Made by a program: the position numbers and the translations under genes
The notes under the pieces: generated by a model
Databases searched by the model: none
The model's input: only the letters and a program-made list of their open reading frames with translations
Told to the model about the DNA's origin: nothing
DNA from: Streptomyces sp. Ru62
Lineage (GTDB): Bacteria > Actinomycetota > Actinomycetes > Streptomycetales > Streptomycetaceae
Direction of reading: 5' to 3'
Assembly: GCF_002920615.1 (NCBI RefSeq)
Contig: NZ_PQSU01000008.1
Coordinates: 1-64,000 of the forward strand
DNA length: 64,000 nt
Shown: positions 34,200-41,779 of the stretch, piece after piece
Numbering within the stretch: position 1 is the stretch's first letter
How the letters are laid out: each line of letters opens with the position of its first letter

Positions 34200-34967
34200 G
34201 TGCGACTCGACATCGACCAGGTCACGATCGAGGCCGCCGGAACCCGGCTGGTCGACCGGATCCGGCTCGCCGTGGACAGCGGGACGTTCGTCGGGCTCGT
34301 CGGCCCCAACGGCAGCGGCAAGTCGACCCTGCTGCGCACCGTGTACCGGGCGCTGCGGCCGACCGCCGGGACGGTGCGGCTGGACGGCGACGACCTGCAC
34401 GCCCTGGACCCGCGGGCCGCCGCCCGGGCGCTCGCCGCGCTGCCCCAGGAGTCCTCGGCCGAGTTCGACTTCACCGTCGCCGAGGTGGTCGCCATGGGGC
34501 GGCTGCCGCACCGCGGCCGCACGGCCGCTTCGGACCGGGAGATCTGTGCGCGGGCGATGGACCGCACGGGCGTCGCCCACCTCGCCGACCGGGGGTTCTC
34601 CGGCCTGTCCGGAGGCGAGAAACAGCGGGTCCTCATCGCCCGCGCGCTGGCGCAGCAGCCCCGGGTGCTCGTCCTCGACGAACCCACCAACCACCTCGAC
34701 ATCGCTCACCAGTTGGACGTCCTCTCCCTGGTCCGGGACAGCGGGCTGACCGTGCTGGCCGCGCTCCACGACCTCAACCTCGCCGCCGCCCACTGCGACG
34801 TCCTGTACGTCATCGACGAGGGCCGGATCGTCGCCGCCGGACCACCGCACGAGGTACTGCGACCCGCTCTGCTCGCCGAGGTGTTCGGTGTCCGAGCGCA
34901 CCCGGTGCGGCATCCGGTGACCGGCGCCGTCCAGCTCCTGTTCGACCTGCTCCCGCCCACCACCTGA
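34200..34967 (+). CDS. ABC transporter ATP-binding protein (BtuD-like)
   Basis: 255 residues from GTG 34200, 2 nt behind the permease stop. Walker A GPNGSGKST, Q-loop PQESSAEFDF, signature LSGGEKQRV, Walker B VLVLDEPTNHLD and the switch His in ALHDLNLA are all intact. It powers the FecCD permease. The frame continues upstream within the permease gene, but that part is an overlap shadow. The substrate-binding gene follows 8 nt later. Confidence 0.96.
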   Translation: MRLDIDQVTIEAAGTRLVDRIRLAVDSGTFVGLVGPNGSGKSTLLRTVYRALRPTAGTVRLDGDDLHALDPRAAARALAALPQESSAEFDFTVAEVVAMGRLPHRGRTAASDREICARAMDRTGVAHLADRGFSGLSGGEKQRVLIARALAQQPRVLVLDEPTNHLDIAHQLDVLSLVRDSGLTVLAALHDLNLAAAHCDVLYVIDEGRIVAAGPPHEVLRPALLAEVFGVRAHPVRHPVTGAVQLLFDLLPPTT

Positions 34968-34975
34968 GGATCACG

Positions 34976-35974
34976 ATGCGCACGCTGCTCGCCGCCGCCC
35001 TCTGTCTCGCCGCGACCGCCACCGGCTGCGGCGCCACGGTCGAGTCCGCCGGGGACGGGAGATCCCCGGCGGTCACCCTCACCAACTGCGGCCGTGAGGT
35101 GACCTACGACAAGGTCCCCGAGCGCGTCGTCACCAACGACGTCGGCATCACCGAGCTGATGTTCGCGCTCGGCCTTCAGGACCGCATGGCCGGCTTCGCC
35201 ATGCCCGACGACAAGGGCGACCTGAGCCGCGTGCCGTGGAAGGACGGGTACGACAAGGTGCCCTGGCTGTCCAAGGACCGGCTCACCAAGGAGAACGTCC
35301 TCGACGCCCGCGCCGACCTGGTCGTCGCCGGCTGGAACTACGGCTTCCGCGAGGACGGCGGCTTCACCCCCGACGCCCTGGAGAAGCTCGGCATCCCCTC
35401 GTACGTCCTCACCGAGTCCTGCCGCAACGGCCGTACGAAGACCTCGCGGGGCATCATGCCGCCCCTGGACGCCCTCTACACCGACCTCACCAACCTCGGC
35501 AGGCTGTTCGGTGTCGAGAAGCGGGCCGAAGCGCTGATCGACGGCTTCGAGGAGCAGATCGCCGACGTGCGGGCGAAGGCGCCCAAGGGGGCCGACCGTC
35601 CCTCGGTCTTCCTCTACGACAGCGGCCAGGACACACCCTTCACCTCCGGCCGCTACGCCGCCCCGGAACAGATCATCACGGAGGCCGGCGGCGTCAACGT
35701 CATGCACGACGTGGCGGACTCCTGGACCACGGCCGGCTGGGAGAGCGTCGTCGAGCGCGACCCGGACGTCATCGTGATCTGCGACTACGGCGATGTGAGC
35801 GCCGAGCGGAAGAAGAAGTTCCTGCTCTCCTACGCCCCGCTGCGCGGCGTCTCCGCCATCAGGCACCGGCGCATCATCGCCCTCGACTACGCCGACCTGG
35901 TGGAGAGCCCCCGCAACCCGTCGGCGATCGCCCGGCTCGGCGCCTATCTGCGGACGGTGACGGGGGAGGGGTGA
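34976..35974 (+). CDS. ABC transporter substrate-binding lipoprotein (BtuF-like)
   Basis: 332 residues. A short signal peptide ends in a lipobox (ATATGC, Cys near residue 18), so the protein is lipid-anchored outside the membrane. VPERVVTNDVGITELMFALGLQDRMAG and ARADLVVAGWNYG are typical of the TroA/BtuF helical-backbone fold. It completes the riboswitch-controlled importer. It is the last gene of the operon; a perfect hairpin follows. Confidence 0.94.
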   Translation: MRTLLAAALCLAATATGCGATVESAGDGRSPAVTLTNCGREVTYDKVPERVVTNDVGITELMFALGLQDRMAGFAMPDDKGDLSRVPWKDGYDKVPWLSKDRLTKENVLDARADLVVAGWNYGFREDGGFTPDALEKLGIPSYVLTESCRNGRTKTSRGIMPPLDALYTDLTNLGRLFGVEKRAEALIDGFEEQIADVRAKAPKGADRPSVFLYDSGQDTPFTSGRYAAPEQIITEAGGVNVMHDVADSWTTAGWESVVERDPDVIVICDYGDVSAERKKKFLLSYAPLRGVSAIRHRRIIALDYADLVESPRNPSAIARLGAYLRTVTGEG

Positions 35975-36009
35975 CCGCCGTCGGAGTGCGGACCGGCCTG
36001 TACGACGGC

Positions 36010-36047
36010 GGTACGGACCGCGGCATCACCGAGCCGCGGTCCGTACC
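36010..36047. terminator. Perfect hairpin between the importer operon and snapalysin
   Basis: GGTACGGACCGCGG (36010-36023) pairs perfectly with 36034-36047 across a 10-nt loop. Genes on both sides converge on it. Confidence 0.85.
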
Positions 36048-36075
36048 GGGGTGAATCGGCTGGGGCTGCGTGGGG

Positions 36076-36765
36076 TCAGCCGGTCCGGTTCACCTTCGCC
36101 AGGGCCTTGGCCAGGCCGTTGGCCCACAACTGGTTGACCCGGGAGCGCTCGGTGGCGTTCGGGTACCGGTTGGTGCAGGACGGGCCGGGGCCGCCGCCCG
36201 ACATCAGTTCGCTGCACGGACCGCTGTAGTGGTCGGGCAGGCCCAGCACGTGGCCGGTCTCGTGCGCGGTGACGCGGATGGAGTCGTACTGCTGGTTCTG
36301 CGCGTAGTCCAGGAAGATGTAGCCGCGGCCGTGGCCGTTGGTGGAAGCGTAGGACCCGCGCGGGTCGTTGCCCTCGTAGTAGGTGAAGTCGCCGCTGCCC
36401 GAGGTCGCCTGGAGCTTGACGTTCGACACGGAGCTGTTCCAGATGGAGGCGGCGCTCGATATCTGGGAGCGGAAGCTCGGGGCCTGGGAGGCGTTGTAGT
36501 AGACGGTCACCACCTTCAGCGAGGGCTGGTCGGCCTGCCGCTCGGCGACCGACTTGAGCACCGCGTCGAAGAACGCCTTGCTGCCGGCGCCGTCGGCTGC
36601 GCCCACGTATCCGACGGTGGCGGTGCGGGCCGGGGCCTCGGCGGTGTTCTGGGCGCTCGCCGGGCTCGCGGTACCCAGCGCGGCCGAGGCCAGACCGAGA
36701 CCGAGGGCCAGGGGCAGGAGTCTTCTGGTCCGCCTCGACCCGGTGCTGCTGCGGAACGACGCCAT
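36076..36765 (-). CDS. snpA: Snapalysin family zinc metalloprotease (M7)
   Basis: 229 residues: signal peptide (about residues 1-38, ending SPASA), short pro-region, then the small mature protease. [11 protein letters not shown] at residues 168-178 is the His-x-x-x-His-x-x-Gly-x-x-Asp zinc motif that defines snapalysins; two disulfide-forming cysteines follow ([15 protein letters not shown]). It is secreted and degrades proteins such as milk casein. It is divergent from a LysR gene with a dyad operator between them, the classic snpA/snpR arrangement. Confidence 0.95.
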   Translation of the reverse strand: MASFRSSTGSRRTRRLLPLALGLGLASAALGTASPASAQNTAEAPARTATVGYVGAADGAGSKAFFDAVLKSVAERQADQPSLKVVTVYYNASQAPSFRSQISSAASIWNSSVSNVKLQATSGSGDFTYYEGNDPRGSYASTNGHGRGYIFLDYAQNQQYDSIRVTAHETGHVLGLPDHYSGPCSELMSGGGPGPSCTNRYPNATERSRVNQLWANGLAKALAKVNRTG

Positions 36766-36855
36766 GGGGGGCTCCTTCTCGTCCTGTGGGGTGGAACGAT
36801 CGGTTGCCTGTGAGTCTCGGGCAGCCCAACGGGGCGGGGGATGATGGCAATCGGG

Positions 36856-36872
36856 GATAGCCCGGGGCTATC
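36856..36872. promoter_or_regulatory. LysR operator between snapalysin and its regulator
   Basis: GATAGCCC-G-GGGCTATC has perfect 8-bp arms around one central base and contains T-N11-A spacing. It lies 91 bp from the snapalysin start codon and 74 bp from the LysR start codon, suitable for controlling both. Confidence 0.7.
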
Positions 36873-36946
36873 GCGGGCCGACTCGTCCCTGTTCGTTGGT
36901 ACTTGAACATCTGGTGCGGTGCCGTGCGCCGTCCTACGCTCCCCCC

Positions 36947-37951
36947 ATGGAGCTGGAGGTGAGGCACCTGCGCGTCCTGTGCGCCATCGCCGACACCGGC
37001 AGTCTGCACAAAGCCGCACGGCAACTCGGCCTGGCGCAGCCCTCGTTGAGCACCCAGCTGCGGCGCATCGAGCGCTCCCTCGGTGCTCAGCTCTTCGTAC
37101 GCACCCGGACCGGCTGCCGTCCCACCCCGCTGGGGCTCGCCGTGCTGAGCCGGGCCAGGCCCCTGGTCGCGGAGTTCGCGGCGATCGTCACCGAGACCAG
37201 GGCGGCGGCCGCCCGCGCCGCCGGCGGGTTCCGGCTGCGCATCGGCGCCACCGCGAGCCGGGCCATCCCGGGCTGGTTACGTCTGCTGAGGGCACGCGGG
37301 TCCGGATCCGGCCCGACGCTCCAGATGAACGTGTCCGCCAACGCCCTGCTGGCCATGGTCGCCGCCGGCCGGCTCGATATGGCGTTCGTGCACGAGGTGG
37401 AGGGCAGCCCGCTGCGCATCCCGCCCGGCCTGAGCCTGCGGGTGCTCGTCGAGCGCGAACCGCAGTTCGTCACCCTCGCCGCGGACCACCCGGCCGCCGC
37501 ACGGCCGGAGGTGAGCCTCGCCGACCTGGCCGGTGACCGCTGGATGGTCGACTCCACGGTCGACGGCGAGTGGGACGGGCTGAGCCGGGTCCTGCGGGCC
37601 GCGGGCCTCAACTCCGAGATGCTGCACGGCGACTACCTCACCGCCTACTCACTGGCCGCCACCGGCGAGGTCGTCACGGTCAGCCAGCCGACCGCCCACC
37701 CCCGTCCCGACCTCGCGATCCGCCCGCTGAAGGGCGACCCGATAGGGGTGCGCCTGCTGCTGGCGGCCCGCACCGAGGGCGAACTGGACGAGGTCTACCC
37801 GGAGCTGGAGGAGGCCTACTGGGCCGTGGCCCGGGAGGCGCCGGCCTACCGGGAGTGGCTCAAGCGCGCGGACCCGCGCGGCGCCCCGGGAGGTCTCGCG
37901 ATGCCCGCGAGGTGGGCCACCGCCGCGGGAACCGCCGACGCGCTGACGTGA
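36947..37951 (+). CDS. LysR family regulator of snapalysin, contains a TTA codon
   Basis: 334 residues from ATG 36947 (MELEVRHLRVLCAIADTGSL). LysR winged helix (HKAARQLGLAQPSLSTQLRRIERSLG) and effector domain. Position opposite snapalysin fits the known SnpR/MprR activators. Codon 111 is TTA (37277-37279), so translation should depend on the bldA leucyl-tRNA and come late in development, which would delay protease production. The C-terminal extension is somewhat long, reaching PAYREWLKRADPRG. Confidence 0.92.
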   Translation: MELEVRHLRVLCAIADTGSLHKAARQLGLAQPSLSTQLRRIERSLGAQLFVRTRTGCRPTPLGLAVLSRARPLVAEFAAIVTETRAAAARAAGGFRLRIGATASRAIPGWLRLLRARGSGSGPTLQMNVSANALLAMVAAGRLDMAFVHEVEGSPLRIPPGLSLRVLVEREPQFVTLAADHPAAARPEVSLADLAGDRWMVDSTVDGEWDGLSRVLRAAGLNSEMLHGDYLTAYSLAATGEVVTVSQPTAHPRPDLAIRPLKGDPIGVRLLLAARTEGELDEVYPELEEAYWAVAREAPAYREWLKRADPRGAPGGLAMPARWATAAGTADALT

Positions 37952-38395
37952 ATCACCCCCCGGTCGCTGCCCGGCGCTCGGCCGGTGAGCGCGGCGCCAC
38001 CGCGGAGCACGGCCCTCACGCTCATCCGTTGCCTCCCCCTCCTGGCGACAGGCGCGAGCGCGGACCGGTCGTGTGCGGGCCGGTCGTGTGCGGACGGGTC
38101 GTGTGCGGGCCGGGACCGGCGTCGTCGATCCCACGCCGTCGACGACGCCCGCTCACACGTTTGGCAGCAACAGCCGGACCTCGGAGAAGGCCAGGCCGTG
38201 GGTACGGGTCACGGTCCCGCACGGGCAGCGAAGCGAGATCAGGGACCAGTGGCAGGTCACCGTCGGGCAGCAGCGCCCGCGCGACGGCCGCCGGCAGCGC
38301 GACGGCCGACGGGCTGACGTGATCCGTTGTCAGTGGCGGGTGCCCTGCCGGCGCACGTGGGGACCTTCGAGTCCGGGCCACCCTAAGGTGATCAA
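37952..38395. other. Gene-free gap with a short tandem repeat
   Basis: 444 bp without a supported gene. A minus-strand frame at 38022-38381 has a partly protein-like middle but begins and ends in low-complexity sequence, so I do not call it. Three tandem 15-bp units around GGTCGTGTGCGG lie at 38065-38109. Confidence 0.45.
38065..38109. repeat. Three tandem 15-bp repeats
   Basis: CCGGTCGTGTGCGGG, CCGGTCGTGTGCGGA and CGGGTCGTGTGCGGG follow one another without spacers. Too short and regular for a CRISPR; probably replication slippage. Confidence 0.85.
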
Positions 38396-39322
38396 GTGAC
38401 TAACTTCAACATCCTTGACGACCACAGCACGTGGCAGAAGGACTTCGAGCAGCGGCTGCACGCCCCCTACACGGCGGCCGGGTTCAGCGTGGCCGCGGCC
38501 GAGCGCCTGGTGGAGGACATCCGCGCCCGCGTCGGTGACTGGACCGTCGCCGAGATCACGGACGCCGGGACCCGGGTCGGACACGTCGCCGTGGACGTGG
38601 CCGACGACAACGGCGTGCCGGCGGGGAGCATCCGTGACCTCCGCGTCGACACGCCCCACACCGGCCGAGGGTATGAACAGGCCGCCCGGGACTGGGCCGA
38701 GGCGTGGTGCGCGGAGCAGGGCGCGCGCAAGCTCGGCATACGGCTCACCGAGCCGGCCGGTGACCTGTTCGCCGGTTACGGCGTCCGGGGCCAGCTCAGG
38801 GCGCGGCGCATCGACTCGCCGCCCGAGCCGCTCGAAGGCGTCATCGCGCGGCCGATGACCCCGGCCGAGTACCCGGCCTGGCACGCCTCCGAGACGGCCG
38901 CCTACGTCGCCGACATCGTCCGGTCGGGGGCCATGACCGAGGAGGAGGCCGCACGCAAGGCCGACCGGGACTTCGAGGAGCTGCTGCCCCAGGGGCTGGA
39001 GACGCCCGGCAACAGCGTCCTGGTGCTCGAAGCGGCGGGCGAGCCGATCGGCACCGGCTGGTTGAAGCACGGACATCTGCCGGGGGTGACGTACGGCTAC
39101 TCGCTGAACGTCCTGGAGCGGCACCGCGGCAAGGGGTACGGGCGGGCCGCGATGGCGGCCGGCGAACAGGTCGCGCTCGCCGCCGGTGACTCGATGCTGA
39201 TGTTCACCGTGTGGGGCGGCAACGAGGTGGCCATGAACCTGTACACGAGCGCGGGGTACCGCGTCGTGGAGGAACGGCGCTCCCTCGACCTCCCTCACAG
39301 CCTTCCCCGCGGCGCGGCCTGA
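38396..39322 (+). CDS. GNAT family N-acetyltransferase
   Basis: 308 residues from GTG 38396. Two GNAT-like halves: an N-terminal degenerate one (RVGHVAVDVADDNGVPAGSIRDLRVDTPHTGRGYEQAARDWAEAW) and a C-terminal active-looking one (YGYSLNVLERHRGKGYGRAAMAAGEQ with the acetyl-CoA loop RGKGYG). The acceptor is unknown. It is transcribed alone and followed by a stem-loop. Confidence 0.88.
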   Translation: MTNFNILDDHSTWQKDFEQRLHAPYTAAGFSVAAAERLVEDIRARVGDWTVAEITDAGTRVGHVAVDVADDNGVPAGSIRDLRVDTPHTGRGYEQAARDWAEAWCAEQGARKLGIRLTEPAGDLFAGYGVRGQLRARRIDSPPEPLEGVIARPMTPAEYPAWHASETAAYVADIVRSGAMTEEEAARKADRDFEELLPQGLETPGNSVLVLEAAGEPIGTGWLKHGHLPGVTYGYSLNVLERHRGKGYGRAAMAAGEQVALAAGDSMLMFTVWGGNEVAMNLYTSAGYRVVEERRSLDLPHSLPRGAA

Positions 39323-39335
39323 CGCGATGCGGCAC

Positions 39336-39377
39336 GGCCCTGATCCTCGGCCCCCTCCATGGGCGAGGAGCAGGGCC
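39336..39377 (+). terminator. Stem-loop after the GNAT gene
   Basis: GGCCCTG (39336-39342) pairs with CAGGGCC (39371-39377), and an inner CCTCG/CGAGG pair (39345-39349 with 39364-39368) extends it, 13 nt after the stop. Confidence 0.6.
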
Positions 39378-39398
39378 TGTATCCGCTCCTGTTGCTCC

Positions 39399-39420
39399 TA
39401 AATTAGTAATTAATATTGAC
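39399..39420 (+). promoter_or_regulatory. 22-bp AT-rich promoter/operator element, copy 1 (before GH27)
   Basis: This 22-bp sequence recurs exactly at 41664-41685. It contains a 12-bp near-palindrome centred on AATT (TAGTAATTAATA, one mismatched pair) and ends TTGAC, forming a TTGACA -35 box with the next base. It therefore looks like an UP-type element plus -35, or an operator overlapping a promoter. It is an island of A/T in very GC-rich DNA. Confidence 0.75.
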
Positions 39421-39521
39421 AGGGTTTCGGCCACGGGCCACAGTCTTCGCCGTGACGTCGGCCTCCCTCAGGGACGCGCCCGGCTCACACCTTCCCGCTT
39501 CCCAACCCCCGGGAGAGGCAC

Positions 39522-41666
39522 GTGACTTCCCAGTCGCCCACGCACAGCCCCCCGCGCCACCGGACCACCAAGCTGGTCCTCGCCGCGGCGATCACGGTCG
39601 TCCTCACCGCGGCCGCCGTCCCCCCGGCCACGGCGGACCCCGCGGTGGACCAGGGGGCGCCCGACTTCTACGACAGCGGACTCGCCCCGACGCCGTACAT
39701 GGGCTGGAACACGTACTACGGACTCGGCGCCCCCACCGAGAAGGAGGTGCGCGCGGTCGCCGACAAGCTGGTCAGCAGCGGTCTGCGCGACAGCGGCTAC
39801 GACATCGTCTGGCTCGACGGCGGCTGGCAGGCCGACAACCCCCGTGACGCGCAAGGCCGGCTGGTGGCCAACCCGGACCGCTTCCCGTCCGGCATCCCCG
39901 CCCTCGTCACCTACCTCCACCAGCGCGGCCTGCGTGCCGGCATCTACACCGACGCCGGTACCTACGACGGCGGCAAGAGCTGCGGGCTCGGCAGCCGCGG
40001 TCACTACGCCGAGGACGCGCGGCAGTTCGCCGACTGGAAGATCGACGCGATCAAGGTCGACTTCCTGTGCGGCATCGGTGAGAAGCTCGATCCCGGGCCC
40101 GCGTTCAAGGAGTTCGGCGACGCCGTCGCCAAGTCGGGCCGGAAGATGCTGCTGAACCTGTGCAACCCGCTCACCGATGACTGGGGCCTGCCGCACACGC
40201 CCGAGCAGGACGCGCACAACACCTACGCCTACGCCCCGACGATCGCGGACTCCTGGCGCACCGGCACCGACATCGCCTGGGGCACCCCGAGTCCGGGGCA
40301 GTGGCCCAACGTCCTGCGCAACATGGACGCCAACGCCTGGCACCCGGAGGCCCAGGGACCCGGTCACTACAACGACCCGGACTACCTGATCCCCATGCGC
40401 CGCATGGCCGACGGCTCCCTGGAGCTGACGCAGGAGGAGTCCACCACCCAGTTCGTGATGTGGGCCGAGATGGCCTCCCCGCTCGTCCTCGGTTCCGATC
40501 CGCGCACCCTGACGCCGTCGATGATCGAGACGCTGCGCAACCCGGAGATCGTCGCCGTCGACCAGGACCCGCTCGGCGTCCAGGGGGTCCGGGTCGCCAC
40601 GGACTCCGTCGGCGATGTCTACAGCAAGGTCCTGGCCGGACACGGCGAGCGCGCGGTCGTCCTGCTCAACCGCTCCGACCGGCCGGCCGAGCGCACCGTG
40701 CGCTTCGCCGACGCCGCCCTCGGCGGGTCCGTCAAGGTGCGCGACCTGCGGGCACGAGCCGACCGCGGCACGCACACCGGGTCGTACACCGTCGAGGTCC
40801 CCGCCCACGGCACCGCCTTCCTCAGGCTCACCGGGCAGGACGCGCTGCCCGGCACCAGCCTCGGGCGGAAGGCCTCGGCGAGCCCGGCCGTGGTGCGCGA
40901 CGGCGACACGCTGACCACCTTCTTCCGCGGACCGGGCGGCACACTCGTCCAGCACACGGCGGACGGCACGCGTCCGGCGCGGACCAGGGACCTCGCGGGC
41001 CCGGCCGGCGGACGGATCCTCGGCCAGCCCGCCGCCTACGCCTCCGCCGGCGGCCGTATCGACGTCTTCGTCCGCGGAACCGACGACCGCGCCTACCGCA
41101 GGGTCTTCTCCGGCGGGCGCTGGGGCGACTGGCAGGACCTGGGCGGACGCCTGACCGACGCGCCGACCGTGGCCTTCACCGATCCCGCGCACTGGACCCT
41201 CGTCGCGCGCGGCGGCGACGGGAGCGTCGTCCAGCGCGGCCCCTCGTCCGGCTGGTCGTCACTCGGCGCGCCCGGTGACCGGCCGGTGTACGGCAGGCCG
41301 TCCGCGGCCGTCGACGCGGACGGGCGCGTCCACGTCGCCGTACGGACCGCCGCGGACGACATCTGGACCAGCTCGCGGGACGGGTCGGGACAGTGGTCGG
41401 CGTGGAGTTCGCTCGGCGGCACGGTGAGCGGCAGCCCGACGCTCGTCACCGTGGGGGACGCCGTGGTGCTGTACGCGCGGGCGGGTGACTACACCCTGTG
41501 GCAGCAGCGGTACGACGGCGGCGCATGGCGGGGCTGGACCAAGCGCCAGGAGTTCCCCAGCGCGGCCTTCGACGGCCCGCTCGGTGCGGTCGCCGGCCCG
41601 GACGGCTCGGTCGACGCGGTGTTCCGCGGTGTCGACGGCTACGTCCACAGAACTCAGTTCAAATAA
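39522..41666 (+). CDS. Secreted alpha-galactosidase, GH27, with C-terminal beta-propeller-like lectin domain
   Basis: 714 residues from GTG 39522 after GGGAGAGG. A signal peptide (Lys-rich start, cleavage near ATADP, residue 40) is followed by a GH27 barrel: PYMGWNTYYG, WLDGGWQ, catalytic nucleophile Asp180 in IKVDFLCG, acid/base Asp250 in WRTGTDIAWG, then YNDPDYL. A beta-sandwich ends near residue 440. The remaining 270 residues carry Trp-rich repeats (WGDWQDLGG, WSAWSSLGG, WRGWTK) like PLL/fucolectin-type five-blade propellers, which bind sugars. It releases galactose from polymers outside the cell and is the extracellular entry point of the galactose island. Confidence 0.93.
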   Translation: MTSQSPTHSPPRHRTTKLVLAAAITVVLTAAAVPPATADPAVDQGAPDFYDSGLAPTPYMGWNTYYGLGAPTEKEVRAVADKLVSSGLRDSGYDIVWLDGGWQADNPRDAQGRLVANPDRFPSGIPALVTYLHQRGLRAGIYTDAGTYDGGKSCGLGSRGHYAEDARQFADWKIDAIKVDFLCGIGEKLDPGPAFKEFGDAVAKSGRKMLLNLCNPLTDDWGLPHTPEQDAHNTYAYAPTIADSWRTGTDIAWGTPSPGQWPNVLRNMDANAWHPEAQGPGHYNDPDYLIPMRRMADGSLELTQEESTTQFVMWAEMASPLVLGSDPRTLTPSMIETLRNPEIVAVDQDPLGVQGVRVATDSVGDVYSKVLAGHGERAVVLLNRSDRPAERTVRFADAALGGSVKVRDLRARADRGTHTGSYTVEVPAHGTAFLRLTGQDALPGTSLGRKASASPAVVRDGDTLTTFFRGPGGTLVQHTADGTRPARTRDLAGPAGGRILGQPAAYASAGGRIDVFVRGTDDRAYRRVFSGGRWGDWQDLGGRLTDAPTVAFTDPAHWTLVARGGDGSVVQRGPSSGWSSLGAPGDRPVYGRPSAAVDADGRVHVAVRTAADDIWTSSRDGSGQWSAWSSLGGTVSGSPTLVTVGDAVVLYARAGDYTLWQQRYDGGAWRGWTKRQEFPSAAFDGPLGAVAGPDGSVDAVFRGVDGYVHRTQFK

Positions 41667-41685
41667 ATTAGTAATTAATATTGAC
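41664..41685 (+). promoter_or_regulatory. 22-bp AT-rich promoter/operator element, copy 2 (before the sugar importer)
   Basis: Identical to 39399-39420. The copy begins in the stop codon of the galactosidase gene (TAA 41664-41666) and ends in a TTGACG -35 box, 95 bp before the importer's first ATG. Exact conservation of 22 bp outside coding sequence indicates shared control of the two transcription units. Confidence 0.75.
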
Positions 41686-41701
41686 GTGGCGTGATCGCCA
41701 C
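41686..41701. promoter_or_regulatory. Perfect inverted repeat in the importer promoter spacer
   Basis: GTGGCG-TGAT-CGCCAC has perfect 6-bp arms and lies right after the -35 box of copy 2, where the promoter spacer and -10 box should be. No equivalent is present after copy 1, so it could give the importer an extra layer of repression. Confidence 0.5.
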
Positions 41702-41779
41702 GCGACTCTGGATCCGCCGCGAACGGGGCCCGGCCGTCCACAGGGCCGGCCCCGCCGCGCGGATCCACAGGGAGCCTCC

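Noticed and set aside
38065..38109. Tandem 15-bp units considered as a CRISPR
   Set aside because: Units abut without spacers, are too short, and no cas genes are present.
38200..38205. GGGTAC considered as a sigma-B -10 box
   Set aside because: No GNNT at 14-16 bp upstream and no gene suitably placed.
38022..38381. 119-codon minus-strand frame in the gap after the LysR gene
   Set aside because: Starts and ends in low-complexity repeats and has no recognisable family or ribosome binding site.
39468..41192. Long open frame opposite the GH27 gene
   Set aside because: Antisense shadow of a clear secreted galactosidase.
39399..41685. 22-bp identical repeats considered as ends of a mobile element around GH27
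   Set aside because: They are direct repeats in promoter position, with no transposase and no inverted ends; shared regulation explains them better, although a duplication origin is possible.
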